From NCBI RefSeq assembly GCF_004851605.1, contig NZ_CP031093.1:3596692-3660691 (forward strand): a stretch of DNA of 64,000 bases, in the 5' to 3' direction. This DNA is from Hydrocarboniclastica marina (GTDB taxonomy: Bacteria; Pseudomonadota; Gammaproteobacteria; Pseudomonadales; Oleiphilaceae). The notes beneath the pieces are model-generated. The model did no database searches and had not been told where the DNA came from. It was given only the letters and a program-made list of their open reading frames with translations. This document shows, in pieces, positions 44,734-53,900 of the stretch. Both the position numbers and the translations under genes were made by a program. Numbering within the stretch: position 1 is the stretch's first letter; every line of letters begins with the position of its first letter.

Positions 44734-45540
44734 TCAATCCAGCTCACCGGTCAGAAACCGTTCGCAGAGATTGGTGAAAAGCTCCGGCTTTTCGGCGTGC
44801 AGCCAATGCCCCACCCCGGGAATTACACGCAAGGTTGAATTCGGAAAGAGCCGGCTTACCTTGTCACGGTGTTGTTCCCGGATGTAGTTCGAGCTGCCAC
44901 CTTTGATGAATAGCACGGGCTCGTTGAATGCTGAATCCGATTCCTGGCCGGCGACGATGTCGTCATAATTTTCCAGAATAGCCTTGAGATTCAGGCGCAG
45001 AACGAATGCCCCCTGGTCGTCCCGGACCAGATTCTTAAGCAGGAACTGTCGCACCCCGGCCTCCTGTACAAAGTCCTGCAAGACTTTGTCTGCCTCGGCA
45101 CGCGAGGCCAACCTTGCCGCGTCCAGGGCCTGCAGCCCTTCGAGAATAGCCTCGTGATGGGGTTCGTAATCGACGGGCGCAATGTCAGCAACAATCAGGC
45201 GGGAAACACGTTCCGGAGCGTCCAGCGCGAGCCGCATGCCGACTTTACCTCCCATGGAGTGACCCACAATGGCGGCTTTGCCGATGCCCTGTCGGTCCAG
45301 GTAGTCGAGTACATCCTCCGCCATCTCCCGGTAACTCATCGTATCTGCGTGGGGCGAGCGGCCATGGTTGCGCAGGTCCAGCGAATGAACTGCCATCGTT
45401 TCGGCGAGTTTGCGCTCAACAACACCCAGGTTCTCCAAAGAGCCGAAGACACCGTGCAGCAACACAACCGGATCCTTGGCCTGTGAAGTCCCGGGCTCGG
45501 CCACTGGGCCGGATATTCTGGAATAAAGTGCCAATGCCAT
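44734..45540 (-). CDS. Alpha/beta hydrolase (YbfF-like esterase)
   Basis: A 268-residue hydrolase. The nucleophile Ser95 is in VGHSMGGKVG, the oxyanion-loop is LLHGVFGSLENLG and the catalytic His is in GVGHWLHAEKP near residue 245. SLDLRNHGRSPH near 53 is typical of the YbfF branch (E. coli 254 residues), known to hydrolyse short acyl esters and acyl-CoA. Substrate here unknown. Confidence 0.9.
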   Translation of the reverse strand: MALALYSRISGPVAEPGTSQAKDPVVLLHGVFGSLENLGVVERKLAETMAVHSLDLRNHGRSPHADTMSYREMAEDVLDYLDRQGIGKAAIVGHSMGGKVGMRLALDAPERVSRLIVADIAPVDYEPHHEAILEGLQALDAARLASRAEADKVLQDFVQEAGVRQFLLKNLVRDDQGAFVLRLNLKAILENYDDIVAGQESDSAFNEPVLFIKGGSSNYIREQHRDKVSRLFPNSTLRVIPGVGHWLHAEKPELFTNLCERFLTGELD

Positions 45541-45584
45541 AAAGATCCTGGTGTGCGTTCAGGGTCGGTGCAACTAGGTCATTA

Positions 45585-46256
45585 TCACCGTTCGAGCCAG
45601 GCCGCAAACTCGCCAAGTGCCGTAGAGTTAAGCAGGTAGCTGACCTCGTGAGCGACCGCCAGCTGCTGGACTTCCCGAAGCAGATCGGGCAGAGAGCCGC
45701 CTTGGGGATTAACCGTCGAATGCCGCGAAACATAGCCCCACATATGCTGGAGCGCGTTGCGCAGCCCTTCTTCCTGAGGGGGGACGTGGGTGGCGTTGAT
45801 CAGCGATGGCCAGAGTTGCTCCAGCGGAAACGACCGCGCGGCGACCCGCTGGCCGATGCGCGAGTAGCTGTTCTGATTGCGCGCCAGCACCGCATATTTA
45901 TAAGTCGCCCAAAGCTCGTGGTCATTACGTGGCAACCGAATGCGCCCGGGAGGCCCCGCAGCCACATCTTGCAGTTGCTGGCGCAACCGGTCCCGATCCA
46001 GTGCCGGCCAGAGAATCGACTCGTCCGTCAGTGCCACCGGCTCCGGTGTCGCAAGCCCTCGCAGGCGTAACTCGCCAATAGTCTGGTTCAGCCGCAGCGA
46101 CAGCGCATCTTCGTAGCCGACCCAAACTGTCGGGTAGTGTTCGGGGTGGGGCCTCGAACGGCTGGTTACCAGTCCCACGAGCAGCCGCATCTGAGCGGCG
46201 AGGCGATGGTCATCCAGAAACCCCGGATCCACATCATAAACCGGATTTGAAGCCAA
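45585..46256 (-). CDS. DUF1722-type protein with an N-terminal endonuclease-V-like region
   Basis: A 223-residue protein. The C-terminal two thirds match the DUF1722 pattern (TYKYAVLARNQNSYSRIGQRVAA, then NALQHMWGYVSRH). The first 80 residues (YDVDPGFLDDHRLAAQMRLL and GYEDALSLRLNQTIGELRLRGL) resemble pyrimidine-dimer glycosylase-like proteins, which start with the same His-Leu-Ala pattern, but the catalytic N-terminal Thr of the T4 enzyme is not seen. Function unknown; the fusion reading is inference. Confidence 0.65.
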   Translation of the reverse strand: MASNPVYDVDPGFLDDHRLAAQMRLLVGLVTSRSRPHPEHYPTVWVGYEDALSLRLNQTIGELRLRGLATPEPVALTDESILWPALDRDRLRQQLQDVAAGPPGRIRLPRNDHELWATYKYAVLARNQNSYSRIGQRVAARSFPLEQLWPSLINATHVPPQEEGLRNALQHMWGYVSRHSTVNPQGGSLPDLLREVQQLAVAHEVSYLLNSTALGEFAAWLER

Positions 46257-46526
46257 CCTGGCGCTCCTTAATACGATGACCTGAGAAGTTTGGTGCCCGG
46301 TATCCGCATGCGCCCTGCAGGGTCGCCCGCGGCCTTTTTCGGGGCTCGAAACCGAGCAATGCTGATCCCGCAGACACTGAACACCCTACGTGACGCTGCG
46401 ATCCACATGGAAAAAAGGCAGCTGTCATGTTAACCAAACCGTGCTCGACAAAACAGCGGCTACAGCACAGGCAGTAACCGGGATGGTTTCCTATACTGAA
46501 CCGGGACCAAACAAAACGAGAGCATT

Positions 46527-46970
46527 ATGGGACAATCAGAGGGCAATACCGAACGGCGTCACCTGCAGCGCTTTCCCGCGCTGGAACTGGAAGCACAGAT
46601 GAAGCCGCAAAAACGTGTGCTGGGGCCTTGGACTGACATAGAAGCATTTGATTTCACCCGCACAGGACTGTCCATAGCTACCCCACAGACCCTGGCGCCG
46701 GATGACGTTGTTATGCTCAGGTTACGCCTGCCTTTGGCGACGGGCGACCTTACGGCTGAACGCCTGGTCGCAGTTGTCCGCAACGTCCAACCACAGCCAG
46801 ACCATACGTTCAGGTACGGTGTCGAATTCGATTTCGGGGCCAGCCGACACATGAAGAGAATGGCTACAAGCGCATGTCTGGGACGAATCGAAGGGATACT
46901 GGACCGCAGTGAGAAATTGCGTAATCGTTTGATGTCTCAGCAGGAGTTGCTGAAGAGCCTCGAAAGCTGA
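46527..46970 (+). CDS. PilZ-domain c-di-GMP-binding protein
   Basis: A 147-residue protein. The two PilZ binding motifs are present: RRHLQR (RxxxR, residues about 10-15) and DFTRTG (D/NxSxxG, with Thr for Ser) about residue 43. The body ends in YGVEFDF and is followed by a charged helical tail. It would be a c-di-GMP receptor whose target is not identifiable. AGAG lies before the ATG. Confidence 0.85.
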   Translation: MGQSEGNTERRHLQRFPALELEAQMKPQKRVLGPWTDIEAFDFTRTGLSIATPQTLAPDDVVMLRLRLPLATGDLTAERLVAVVRNVQPQPDHTFRYGVEFDFGASRHMKRMATSACLGRIEGILDRSEKLRNRLMSQQELLKSLES

Positions 46971-47023
46971 TCAACAGTCCCGGTGTGCTTCGGCTCTAAC
47001 CCGGCTGAAGCCGCAACCCACGT

Positions 47024-47054
47024 AAAAAAAGGACCACACTGCTGGTCCTTTTTT
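47024..47054. terminator. Bidirectional intrinsic terminator
   Basis: Six base pairs GGACCA/TGGTCC (47031-47036 and 47043-47048) with a CACTGC loop are flanked by AAAAAAA before and TTTTTT after, so transcription can end here from both sides: after the PilZ gene on the plus strand and after the 31-residue frame on the minus strand. Confidence 0.92.
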
Positions 47055-47112
47055 GTCCGGCCTGCAAGTGCTGGTCGACCTGCAAACGATGTCAGTCAGT
47101 CCACGGGACTGA

Positions 47113-47208
47113 TCAATTCCCGTAGTAAATGCTTTCAAGGTAAACGGCAAGGGCATCAACGTTCTGTGCTTCAGTTTGGTCGTGCGGTACGAAAATTTGC
47201 GTTTCCAT
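47113..47208 (-). CDS. Candidate 31-residue small protein
   Basis: The minus-strand frame begins ATG at 47208, 6 bases after GGAGAG, and encodes METQIFVPHDQTEAQNVDAL followed by an end in YLESIYYGN, then TGA. It is acidic and soluble in character. A 7-base hairpin (TCAGTCC/GGACTGA, 47096-47112) and the strong terminator at 47024-47054 follow in the right direction. No family recognised. The antisense and frame-shifted frames across the gap are not protein-like. It is shorter than typical annotation limits, so would be missed by default. Confidence 0.5.
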   Translation of the reverse strand: METQIFVPHDQTEAQNVDALAVYLESIYYGN

Positions 47209-47348
47209 TGGCTTCTCTCCACGCTATCAGGTTGAATCAGGCGGCAAGAGTGCGGCCTTTGCTTAACCAACAGACTACAGCCGTCCGCCCATACTCGCTT
47301 GACCGCCTGTGCCAACATGTTGACAGCAGCTACCAGACAGGAACCGTC

Positions 47349-48443
47349 GTGGCCGAAGATACTGAGTTCAGCGCTATTTCGACTGAAACACTCAACCCAG
47401 ACGACAGCGCTGGCCAAACTCACGGCACCGCCCCGACTGTTAGCGCATCCGGTACCCTGGCGCTCGCCCACTACCTGATAGAGAAGCACGGCGCGTCATC
47501 CGCCCGCATCGAAGAAATTCTGGGCCATCATCTGACAGAGCTGGAAAACCCCGACTACCGGCTACCCGTTCAGGACCATTACCGGCTGTGGCCATTCGCC
47601 GCAACGCAAAGTGGTGATCCTGCGGTGGCGTTGAAGTTCGGCGAAATTGTCGACCCCGACCACATGGGCCTGATGGGCCACATTTTCTTCAACAGCGATA
47701 CGCTGGGCCACGCGATTGACCAGTACCTGAAGCTCCATCGCCTGGTCAATGAGTCGGTGATTATCGAAAGGGTCGACGAGGGGGAGTGGGTGCGCCTGCT
47801 TTGGCGGGTCGAGTCAGAGGACGACTATTGCCAGGCTGATATGGAGCGCACACTCGCCGCCGCCGTGGTCCGGGCACGGCATTATATTCATCCCAAGCTG
47901 GAAATAGACCAGCTAACCTTGCCGCACAAACGGCCTCCGTGGGTTGCCGAGTACCAGCGAATATTCCAGTGCCCGCTGGCTTTTGAAGCCGAGCATGCCA
48001 GCGTCAGGTTTGCCCGCCGTTACCTCGACTGGCGCATGCCGCGCCGCAACCCATACCTCTACGGCGCCCTGCTCGGCCATGTCAATCGCATTCTTGCGCC
48101 GATACGGCCCAGGCGTCTGGTGAGCCGGGAAGTGCACCGCCGCATTGCCCGTCAGCTTGCCAACGGCTCAGTGGAAGCCGAGACCATTGCCGAACAGATG
48201 CACATGAGCCGGCGCACGCTTTTCAGGAAGCTCCGGCACGAAGGCTATAGCTTCCAGGCGCTGGTGGAGGAAGTACGGCGTGAGCGTGCCCTCCGCTATG
48301 TCTCCGAAGACCGCTACGCCCTCAGCGAAATTGCTTTCTTGCTGGGCTTCTCGGAACTCAGTGCGTTCAGCCGGGCGTTCAAACGCTGGACGGGCGAATC
48401 CCCGGCCCATTACCGTCAGAAACAACTGGTGAAGCCGCGTTGA
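47349..48443 (+). CDS. AraC-family transcriptional regulator (arabinose-binding-type N domain)
   Basis: A 364-residue regulator. The start is GTG at 47349 behind AGGA; in-frame codons upstream run through the terminator and are not coding. The N-terminal 200 residues match the OruR/ArgR-like ligand domain (ALAHYLIEKHGASSARIEEILG, HIFFNSDTLGHAIDQYLKL). The C-terminal 100 hold two AraC helix-turn-helix units (AEQMHMSRRTLFRKLRHEG and EIAFLLGFSELSAFSRAFKRWTGESP). The ligand and target genes are not evident. Confidence 0.9.
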   Translation: MAEDTEFSAISTETLNPDDSAGQTHGTAPTVSASGTLALAHYLIEKHGASSARIEEILGHHLTELENPDYRLPVQDHYRLWPFAATQSGDPAVALKFGEIVDPDHMGLMGHIFFNSDTLGHAIDQYLKLHRLVNESVIIERVDEGEWVRLLWRVESEDDYCQADMERTLAAAVVRARHYIHPKLEIDQLTLPHKRPPWVAEYQRIFQCPLAFEAEHASVRFARRYLDWRMPRRNPYLYGALLGHVNRILAPIRPRRLVSREVHRRIARQLANGSVEAETIAEQMHMSRRTLFRKLRHEGYSFQALVEEVRRERALRYVSEDRYALSEIAFLLGFSELSAFSRAFKRWTGESPAHYRQKQLVKPR

Positions 48444-48585
48444 CGCGCCGGCAATGATGATCGGACTTGGCTAGCCCTGGGGACGGTCGCCGGGCACGGC
48501 CGAAATGCCGTAACAACTGATCTTTACTATACTATCTGCCCAAAGACTGATGCCCCGAAACAGACGCGACAGGAACCCAGGCGGG

Positions 48586-49263
48586 ATGACTTCGACTTTC
48601 AAGCCACATACCACGCTGACAGAACAGGTCGCCACGCACCTGGAAGACCTGATCGCTTCCGGCCGACTCAAATCCGGCGAACGTATCTACGAAGCCAGCA
48701 TGGCCAAAGAGCTTGGCGTCAGCCATGGTTCCGTTAGAGAAGCGTTGCTCCAATTGGAACGACGCCACCTGATCAGGACAGTTCCCCGTCGGGGCGCGTT
48801 CGTAACCGAACTTGACGCCCATTTTGTCCGCAGCCTCTATGAAATAATGCATCTCTACCTGAGCTATTCAGGCATGAGGCTACTGCGAGGCTGGAAGCCG
48901 GAAGACATGGAGCGACTGGAGGAGTTGTATGAGCGCATGCAGGGGCACTACCAGAAAGGCGAACTTCTGGCCTTTCTCGACGCAGGGATTCAATATACCC
49001 AGGCATCCCTGGCCTATGCGGACAACTATTTCGTCAGTAGCGCCATACGTGACCTCTGGCCGTCGGCCAAGCGCTGCGCGTTTGTAGCGCTCGCCCAGGG
49101 CAATCGGGTACTGGAGGATAACCTCCACCACATGCGCGACTCCCTGGATGCAATCCGGGACCGTGACGAAGCACGTCTGCAAAAAATTCTGAGCGACTAT
49201 GCAGAGCAACAATGCGAGCAGGTCCTTGCCTGTCTCCCGCCCGAGAAAAACACGCAGTCATAG
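48586..49263 (+). CDS. GntR-family regulator (FadR-like FCD type)
   Basis: A 225-residue regulator with an N-terminal winged helix (LEDLIASGRLKSGERIYEASMAKELGVSHGSVREALLQLE) and an all-helical FCD-type ligand domain. A TATACT -10 box at 48528-48533 suggests a promoter with start near 48540; that argues for the ATG at 48586 against the earlier in-frame ATG at 48550, which would have almost no leader. The ligand is unknown. The lipoprotein frame downstream overlaps its end. Confidence 0.88.
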   Translation: MTSTFKPHTTLTEQVATHLEDLIASGRLKSGERIYEASMAKELGVSHGSVREALLQLERRHLIRTVPRRGAFVTELDAHFVRSLYEIMHLYLSYSGMRLLRGWKPEDMERLEELYERMQGHYQKGELLAFLDAGIQYTQASLAYADNYFVSSAIRDLWPSAKRCAFVALAQGNRVLEDNLHHMRDSLDAIRDRDEARLQKILSDYAEQQCEQVLACLPPEKNTQS

Positions 49264-49624
49264 TCTGGCAGTGCTGGTTCTTGTGCTGCTGTCCGGCTGT
49301 ACCCTCGCGCCACCCCAGTCTGAGCCCGAGCGTCCGGTCCCCGTGGAAGTTGAACTCGATCCCCCCGCGCAGCGCCCGACACCGGAACCGCCCAAGACTG
49401 TGGTCAAGCCGCCCTCTCCCGCTTGTGAGTGGACCCATACCAAGGGCGTTGCAGAGGTAGTCGCTCTTGACGACGATGAAGCAGAGTTTCGTTTCTACCC
49501 GGGTAACATCCCGGTCCCTGTCGCGGAAAGCCAACGCTTGGAGAGCGGTACAGAATTCAAAGCTGTTCTGCTTCAGGCCGACGGCTGCGCGCCCAAACTG
49601 AAAGTAGTCGACTCTGTACCCTGA
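49199..49624 (+). CDS. Small proline-rich lipoprotein
   Basis: A 141-residue protein with basic N terminus, a hydrophobic stretch LAVLVLVLLSGC that ends in a lipobox, then a Pro/Glu-rich linker and a compact C-terminal part with two further Cys (ACEW, DGCAP). I do not recognise it. The ATG at 49199 overlaps the GntR gene by 65 bases, which is uncommon, so a later start is possible, but the charged signal supports this one. Surface or envelope role only by the lipobox. Confidence 0.65.
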   Translation: MQSNNASRSLPVSRPRKTRSHSLAVLVLVLLSGCTLAPPQSEPERPVPVEVELDPPAQRPTPEPPKTVVKPPSPACEWTHTKGVAEVVALDDDEAEFRFYPGNIPVPVAESQRLESGTEFKAVLLQADGCAPKLKVVDSVP

Positions 49625-49627
49625 GCG

Positions 49628-50239
49628 TCAGCCGGTCTCTCCCGGCGGCAGGACCTTGAGATGCGAGGTATCGGGAACAGCGACGGGTGGCGCTTCCTCA
49701 GGCTCGACCAGCCGTGCCCCCGGTTGCGCCAGTGACCAGCTTTCGAGCTCGTGGAACACCGGCGCTTCTTGCTCCTTTGGCTGGCCCAACGTTTCCCCCG
49801 GGCGACCCAATGTCAAACGGGAGCCGGCAAGAACCTCATCAACCCGCTCGCCCGCCACGGACAAACGCTCACCCGGCTCGACCACAACCCCTGCCGTCGC
49901 TGGGCCAGCGGCTTGCGGCTTGGCCTGTCCGTACTCTTGAGTCGGGGCGACTGGCCGCCCCGGAGCGGGTCGCTGGACGGCCTCTGCCCCGGCTTGCGTG
50001 GCCGTGGAGCTGGCGCCCGGCATCGGCTCGATGTGGACCACGATGCCCTGTTTAGCCAGTGCCGCCTTGAACTTCTCAGCGGCGTCGCTTTCAAGCTTGT
50101 TGCGGATCACGACCCGCTCGCCGCTGAACATGCGCTCAATCTGAGCCTGACTCGCCTTGAATACCTGCGCAACGTTGGCCCGGGCCGTTTCCGGGGCAAC
50201 CCCCGGCTGGCACTGGCCCTTGAACACGAGCTGGAACAT
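49628..50239 (-). CDS. Conserved hypothetical protein, Pseudomonas-type
   Basis: A 203-residue cytoplasmic protein. The first 75 residues (MFQLVFKGQCQPGVAPETAR, then AQIERMFSGERVVIRNKL and ALAKQGIVVHIEP) resemble short Pseudomonas proteins of unknown function in which a similar domain is repeated. The remainder is Pro-, Gln- and Glu-rich and probably disordered, with a C terminus RLVEPEEAPPVAVPDT-like. No catalytic motif is apparent. Confidence 0.7.
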   Translation of the reverse strand: MFQLVFKGQCQPGVAPETARANVAQVFKASQAQIERMFSGERVVIRNKLESDAAEKFKAALAKQGIVVHIEPMPGASSTATQAGAEAVQRPAPGRPVAPTQEYGQAKPQAAGPATAGVVVEPGERLSVAGERVDEVLAGSRLTLGRPGETLGQPKEQEAPVFHELESWSLAQPGARLVEPEEAPPVAVPDTSHLKVLPPGETG

Positions 50240-50487
50240 TGACGTAACCTTCTGCTATCCGGCACGCTTTCTGCCGTACGCTCTTCAGACCTGCACGAGC
50301 GCGGGTTGATCTTCTGGACTGTTCACCTGCCTAAGCATAGCAGCGTTTTCCCGGGACGGGCGGGCCTCCTGGGAAGCCCACCAAATGTCAACAACTGACA
50401 AATATTGAGGCGGTCGTTGGCAACCTGGTGATGCACGACGATAATAGTCGCTTACGTACCGTTACATTCTACCGCCGGAACCAAACC

Positions 50488-50856
50488 ATGAAATTCGCAG
50501 CCCGAAAGACAGCACAAAGGACGCTGACTGTATTGTTTTGCGGATTGCTTGCGGTTCCGGCAGTAGCTCAAACGCTAAAGGTTCAGCTTGAGACAGCGCT
50601 TGCGGCCCAGCCCGCGCCATTCACCGGCTTTGAGACTGCAGCTGAGGCACTGCCGGATGCGCCCGGCGCCGACAAGTATCTGGTGCTTGATTTCCGCTTC
50701 GCCGAGCCACAGCCGGAAGAACAGCTCCAGGCCAGCATCCACCGGATCTGCCAGACTGTCCTGCTTAACCAGCAACTTGTTAAAACGCTGAGCGACGACG
50801 GATTCAACCGGCTCGCCGTTGCGTTCGACCGCGAGTCACAATACGACTGCTTCTGA
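50488..50856 (+). CDS. Hypothetical exported protein
   Basis: A 122-residue protein with a signal peptide (MKFAARKTAQRTLTVLFCGL, cleavage after AVA). The mature part has two Cys (IHRICQTV and the C-terminal YDCF) that could form a disulphide. Not recognised. The ATG at 50488 is preceded by GGAACC. It is convergent with the hybrid kinase gene and is 119 bases from its stop. Confidence 0.7.
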   Translation: MKFAARKTAQRTLTVLFCGLLAVPAVAQTLKVQLETALAAQPAPFTGFETAAEALPDAPGADKYLVLDFRFAEPQPEEQLQASIHRICQTVLLNQQLVKTLSDDGFNRLAVAFDRESQYDCF

Positions 50857-50975
50857 TACGCGCCCAGCCGCACCGATGATAACGCTGATTCGCAGAAAGG
50901 CCGGAGAATGACCAGCCGTCCCTGTTGAATACCTGAATGAACCTTGAGTTGATTCGGCCCGAACCCGGACGGCCT

Positions 50976-53900
50976 TCAAGGCAACTGATCAGGGGACTCG
51001 ACCGGAACCCCCACGGGCGGGAACTGGGCCAGCAGCTCAGCGACACGGTCCAGATCAAAGCCATCTATAGCGTCCAGCAAACCTTCACAATAAGCGACGA
51101 TTTCGAGTACCTGCTCTTCACGACCGCATGCAAGCAGCGTTTCAGCAAAGGCTCGAAGCGCCGCCGGATCGCCGCTGTCGATCAGGCGTTCGCGCCAGTC
51201 GCTGAACTCCCGGTAAAGCCTGGCCTGCAGACGCCGCTGCCGCCGCGCCGGCAGGTCTGCGAACGGCACGGCTGATATGCTTTCGTGGGCAACCTGTTCG
51301 CGTCGCTCGTGACGCAGAAAACGTGCAAGCTCTGCCAGTAGGGTAAAACGGCTGACGGGCTTGCGCAGGTAACCGTGGAAGCGCGCGCCCCGGATTCGGG
51401 ACGCCTCGCTAGGCATCACAGAAGCCGTCAGGGCGACCACGGGCACCGACGCCAGCTCGGCGTCGCGGTTAAGCGCAGCGCGCGTCTCAAAGCCATCCAT
51501 GTCCGGCATCCGGATATCCATGAGGATCAGGTCCGGTTTCTCTGCCGCAGCCATTTCAAGCGCTTCCCGGCCCGTGCTGGCTTCGCTTATCCGCAAACCC
51601 GCCGGCTCCAGCATGTCCCGCACCAATGCCCTGTTTGTGCCGTTGTCGTCCACGACCAGCACCAGCGCCGGCTCAAACCAGAAGTCATCGACCAGGGCCG
51701 CACTTTCGAGTGCATCACCCTCGGTGCTCGCCACCTCCACCAGCGGTATATGCACAGTAAAGCAGGAGCCCTGACCCACTTCGCTCTGGAGCGTTAACGT
51801 ACCGCCCATCATTTCAACCAGTTTGCGACTGATAGCCAGACCCAAGCCGGTGCCACCGAACTGACGGTTGCTTTGTCCTTCCTGCTGCTCAAACGCATCA
51901 AAGATTCGGGCCTGCTGCTCAAGAGGAATACCGATGCCGCTGTCCCGTACGTCGAATCTCAGCGTGAAACGACTCTGGCCATCGGGGTCGACAACTTCGA
52001 CTGCTTGAGCAATCAGTTCGACCTTGCCCGTCTGGGTGAACTTGATGGCGTTGCCTACCAGGTTGAACAACACCTGCCGCAGCCGCGTATCGTCCAGAAC
52101 CAGAGTCGGCGGCAGCTCACCTGCAAGTCGCGTCTCAAGCACCAGTCCCTGCTCCATCGCGCGTGCCTGGAAGATGCGACGCACATCCTCAAGCACTCGA
52201 GTCAGGTCCGTGGGCTGGTACTCCAGTCGCATCTTGCCGGCCTCGACCCTGGACAGATCGAGGATGTCGTTGATCAGCGTCAACAGGCTGCGACTACCGG
52301 ACTTGATGGAGTCCAGGTAACCGCGCTGTCGCGGGTCTCTGAGATCGCGTTCCAGTAGCTCGGTGTATCCCATCACCGCGTTCATGGGTGTCCGGATTTC
52401 ATGAGACATATTGGCTAGAAACTCGCTCTTTGCACGGCTGGCAGCCTCAGCCTGTCGAGCCAGCGCCTCGGCGCGCGATTTCTCTTCCCGCAGCGCCTCT
52501 TCACTGCTACGTAGCGCGCGCTCGCTGCGCACCCGCACCTCGACTTCCCGGGACAGTTTGCGATTCCAGTAGAGGAACACAGCCAGTATGACCAACGCGA
52601 TCACCACGACCCTGCGCAGGACGGTGTAATCAGTTTCGCGGTCCATGTCCAGGTGGATCCAGCGGTTGTAGATCTGTTCGTAGCCCGGCTGGTCGAGCTG
52701 GGACAAAGTCTTATTGAGAATACCCACCAGCTCTGGCATATCCGGACGCACACCCATCCGCAGTTCGTACTGGTAAGGCGTGACGCTGGTGATACGCAGA
52801 TTGCTGAGACCCAGGCGCGCCACAGAATAGGTCACACCCGGAATGTGGGTGATCATCACATCCAGCTCGCCGTTTGACAGCTTGATCAGCCCGTCCTGCA
52901 TTGACTGCACGGGGACAATGTTCAGGTCGGGATGGTTGATCAGCAGGAACTCATGGCTTGCTTCACCCTGGACCGCGCCGATCCGTTCGCTGCCGAGTTC
53001 CCGCAGGTCGCCAATAAATCGCGAGTCATCCCGCGTCACCATGGCGATCGGCAGTTCCCGGTAGGCCCGGGTAAACAGAAAACGGCCCTGGCGTCGGGGG
53101 GTCGGTGGCAAAGCCGCGACGATGTCGAGATTACCCACCTCGAGACGCCGCTCAGCTCCGGCGATCTGGCCGAGTTCCTGGCGTTTGAACCGGTAACCGA
53201 GCTGATCTTCCAGCGCGCTGACAAGGTCGGGAACAAATCCCCGGGCCTGGCCATCCTCACTGAACTCCAAGGGCGGCCAGTCGCCGCGAAAGGCAATGCG
53301 GAGATTGGGGTGTTCGCGTAGCCAGCGCCGCTCATCCTGGGTGAGCTCGTTGCTGACTTTGCCGCCCGGGCCCAAATCTTCCAGCCAGATACTGCGCAAC
53401 AGTTGATGCTGTGCACCGCTTATCGAGTCCACTGCGGCATTGAGTATGCGCAACAGGGGCTCGTTGTCCGGCAATACCGCCATAGCGTAACGACGGGGCT
53501 CGTCCGCCAGCACCATGCCGATCTGCAACTGCGCCCCGAAATTTTCCATAAACGCCTGCCCTACCGGCACAGGCACCAGAAAAGTATCGGCCCGACCCGC
53601 GTTGACCTGAGTCATGCCTTCCTCAACAGAACGCACGGGGCTGGGTGTGTACTGCTGCAGGGGCTCAATGAGGGTGAAGGGAAAGTCGTCGTCTTCGCTC
53701 AGGGCGATGCGTTTATGTTCCAGGCCGCGCAGGCGACTTATGCTGGCATCGCCCTGGCGTACAAAGGCGGCATAGGGCACGCGAAAAAGCGCGTGCGTCA
53801 ACTGGAATTCACGCTCAGCCCAAGTGCCCGGACTTGCCATGGCGAGCGCGTCAATTGTCCCGTCTCGCAGGCTCTGCTCAAGCGCTACCGGTGAACCCGG

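Noticed and set aside
46983-47348. A longer AraC protein starting at 46983
   Set aside because: The upstream part crosses a strong bidirectional terminator and has no resemblance to the family; the GTG at 47349 has a ribosome-binding site.
46971-47489. 172-residue minus-strand frame over the terminator and the AraC start
   Set aside because: It includes the terminator and is antisense to the AraC N terminus; only the separate 31-residue frame has a start signal.
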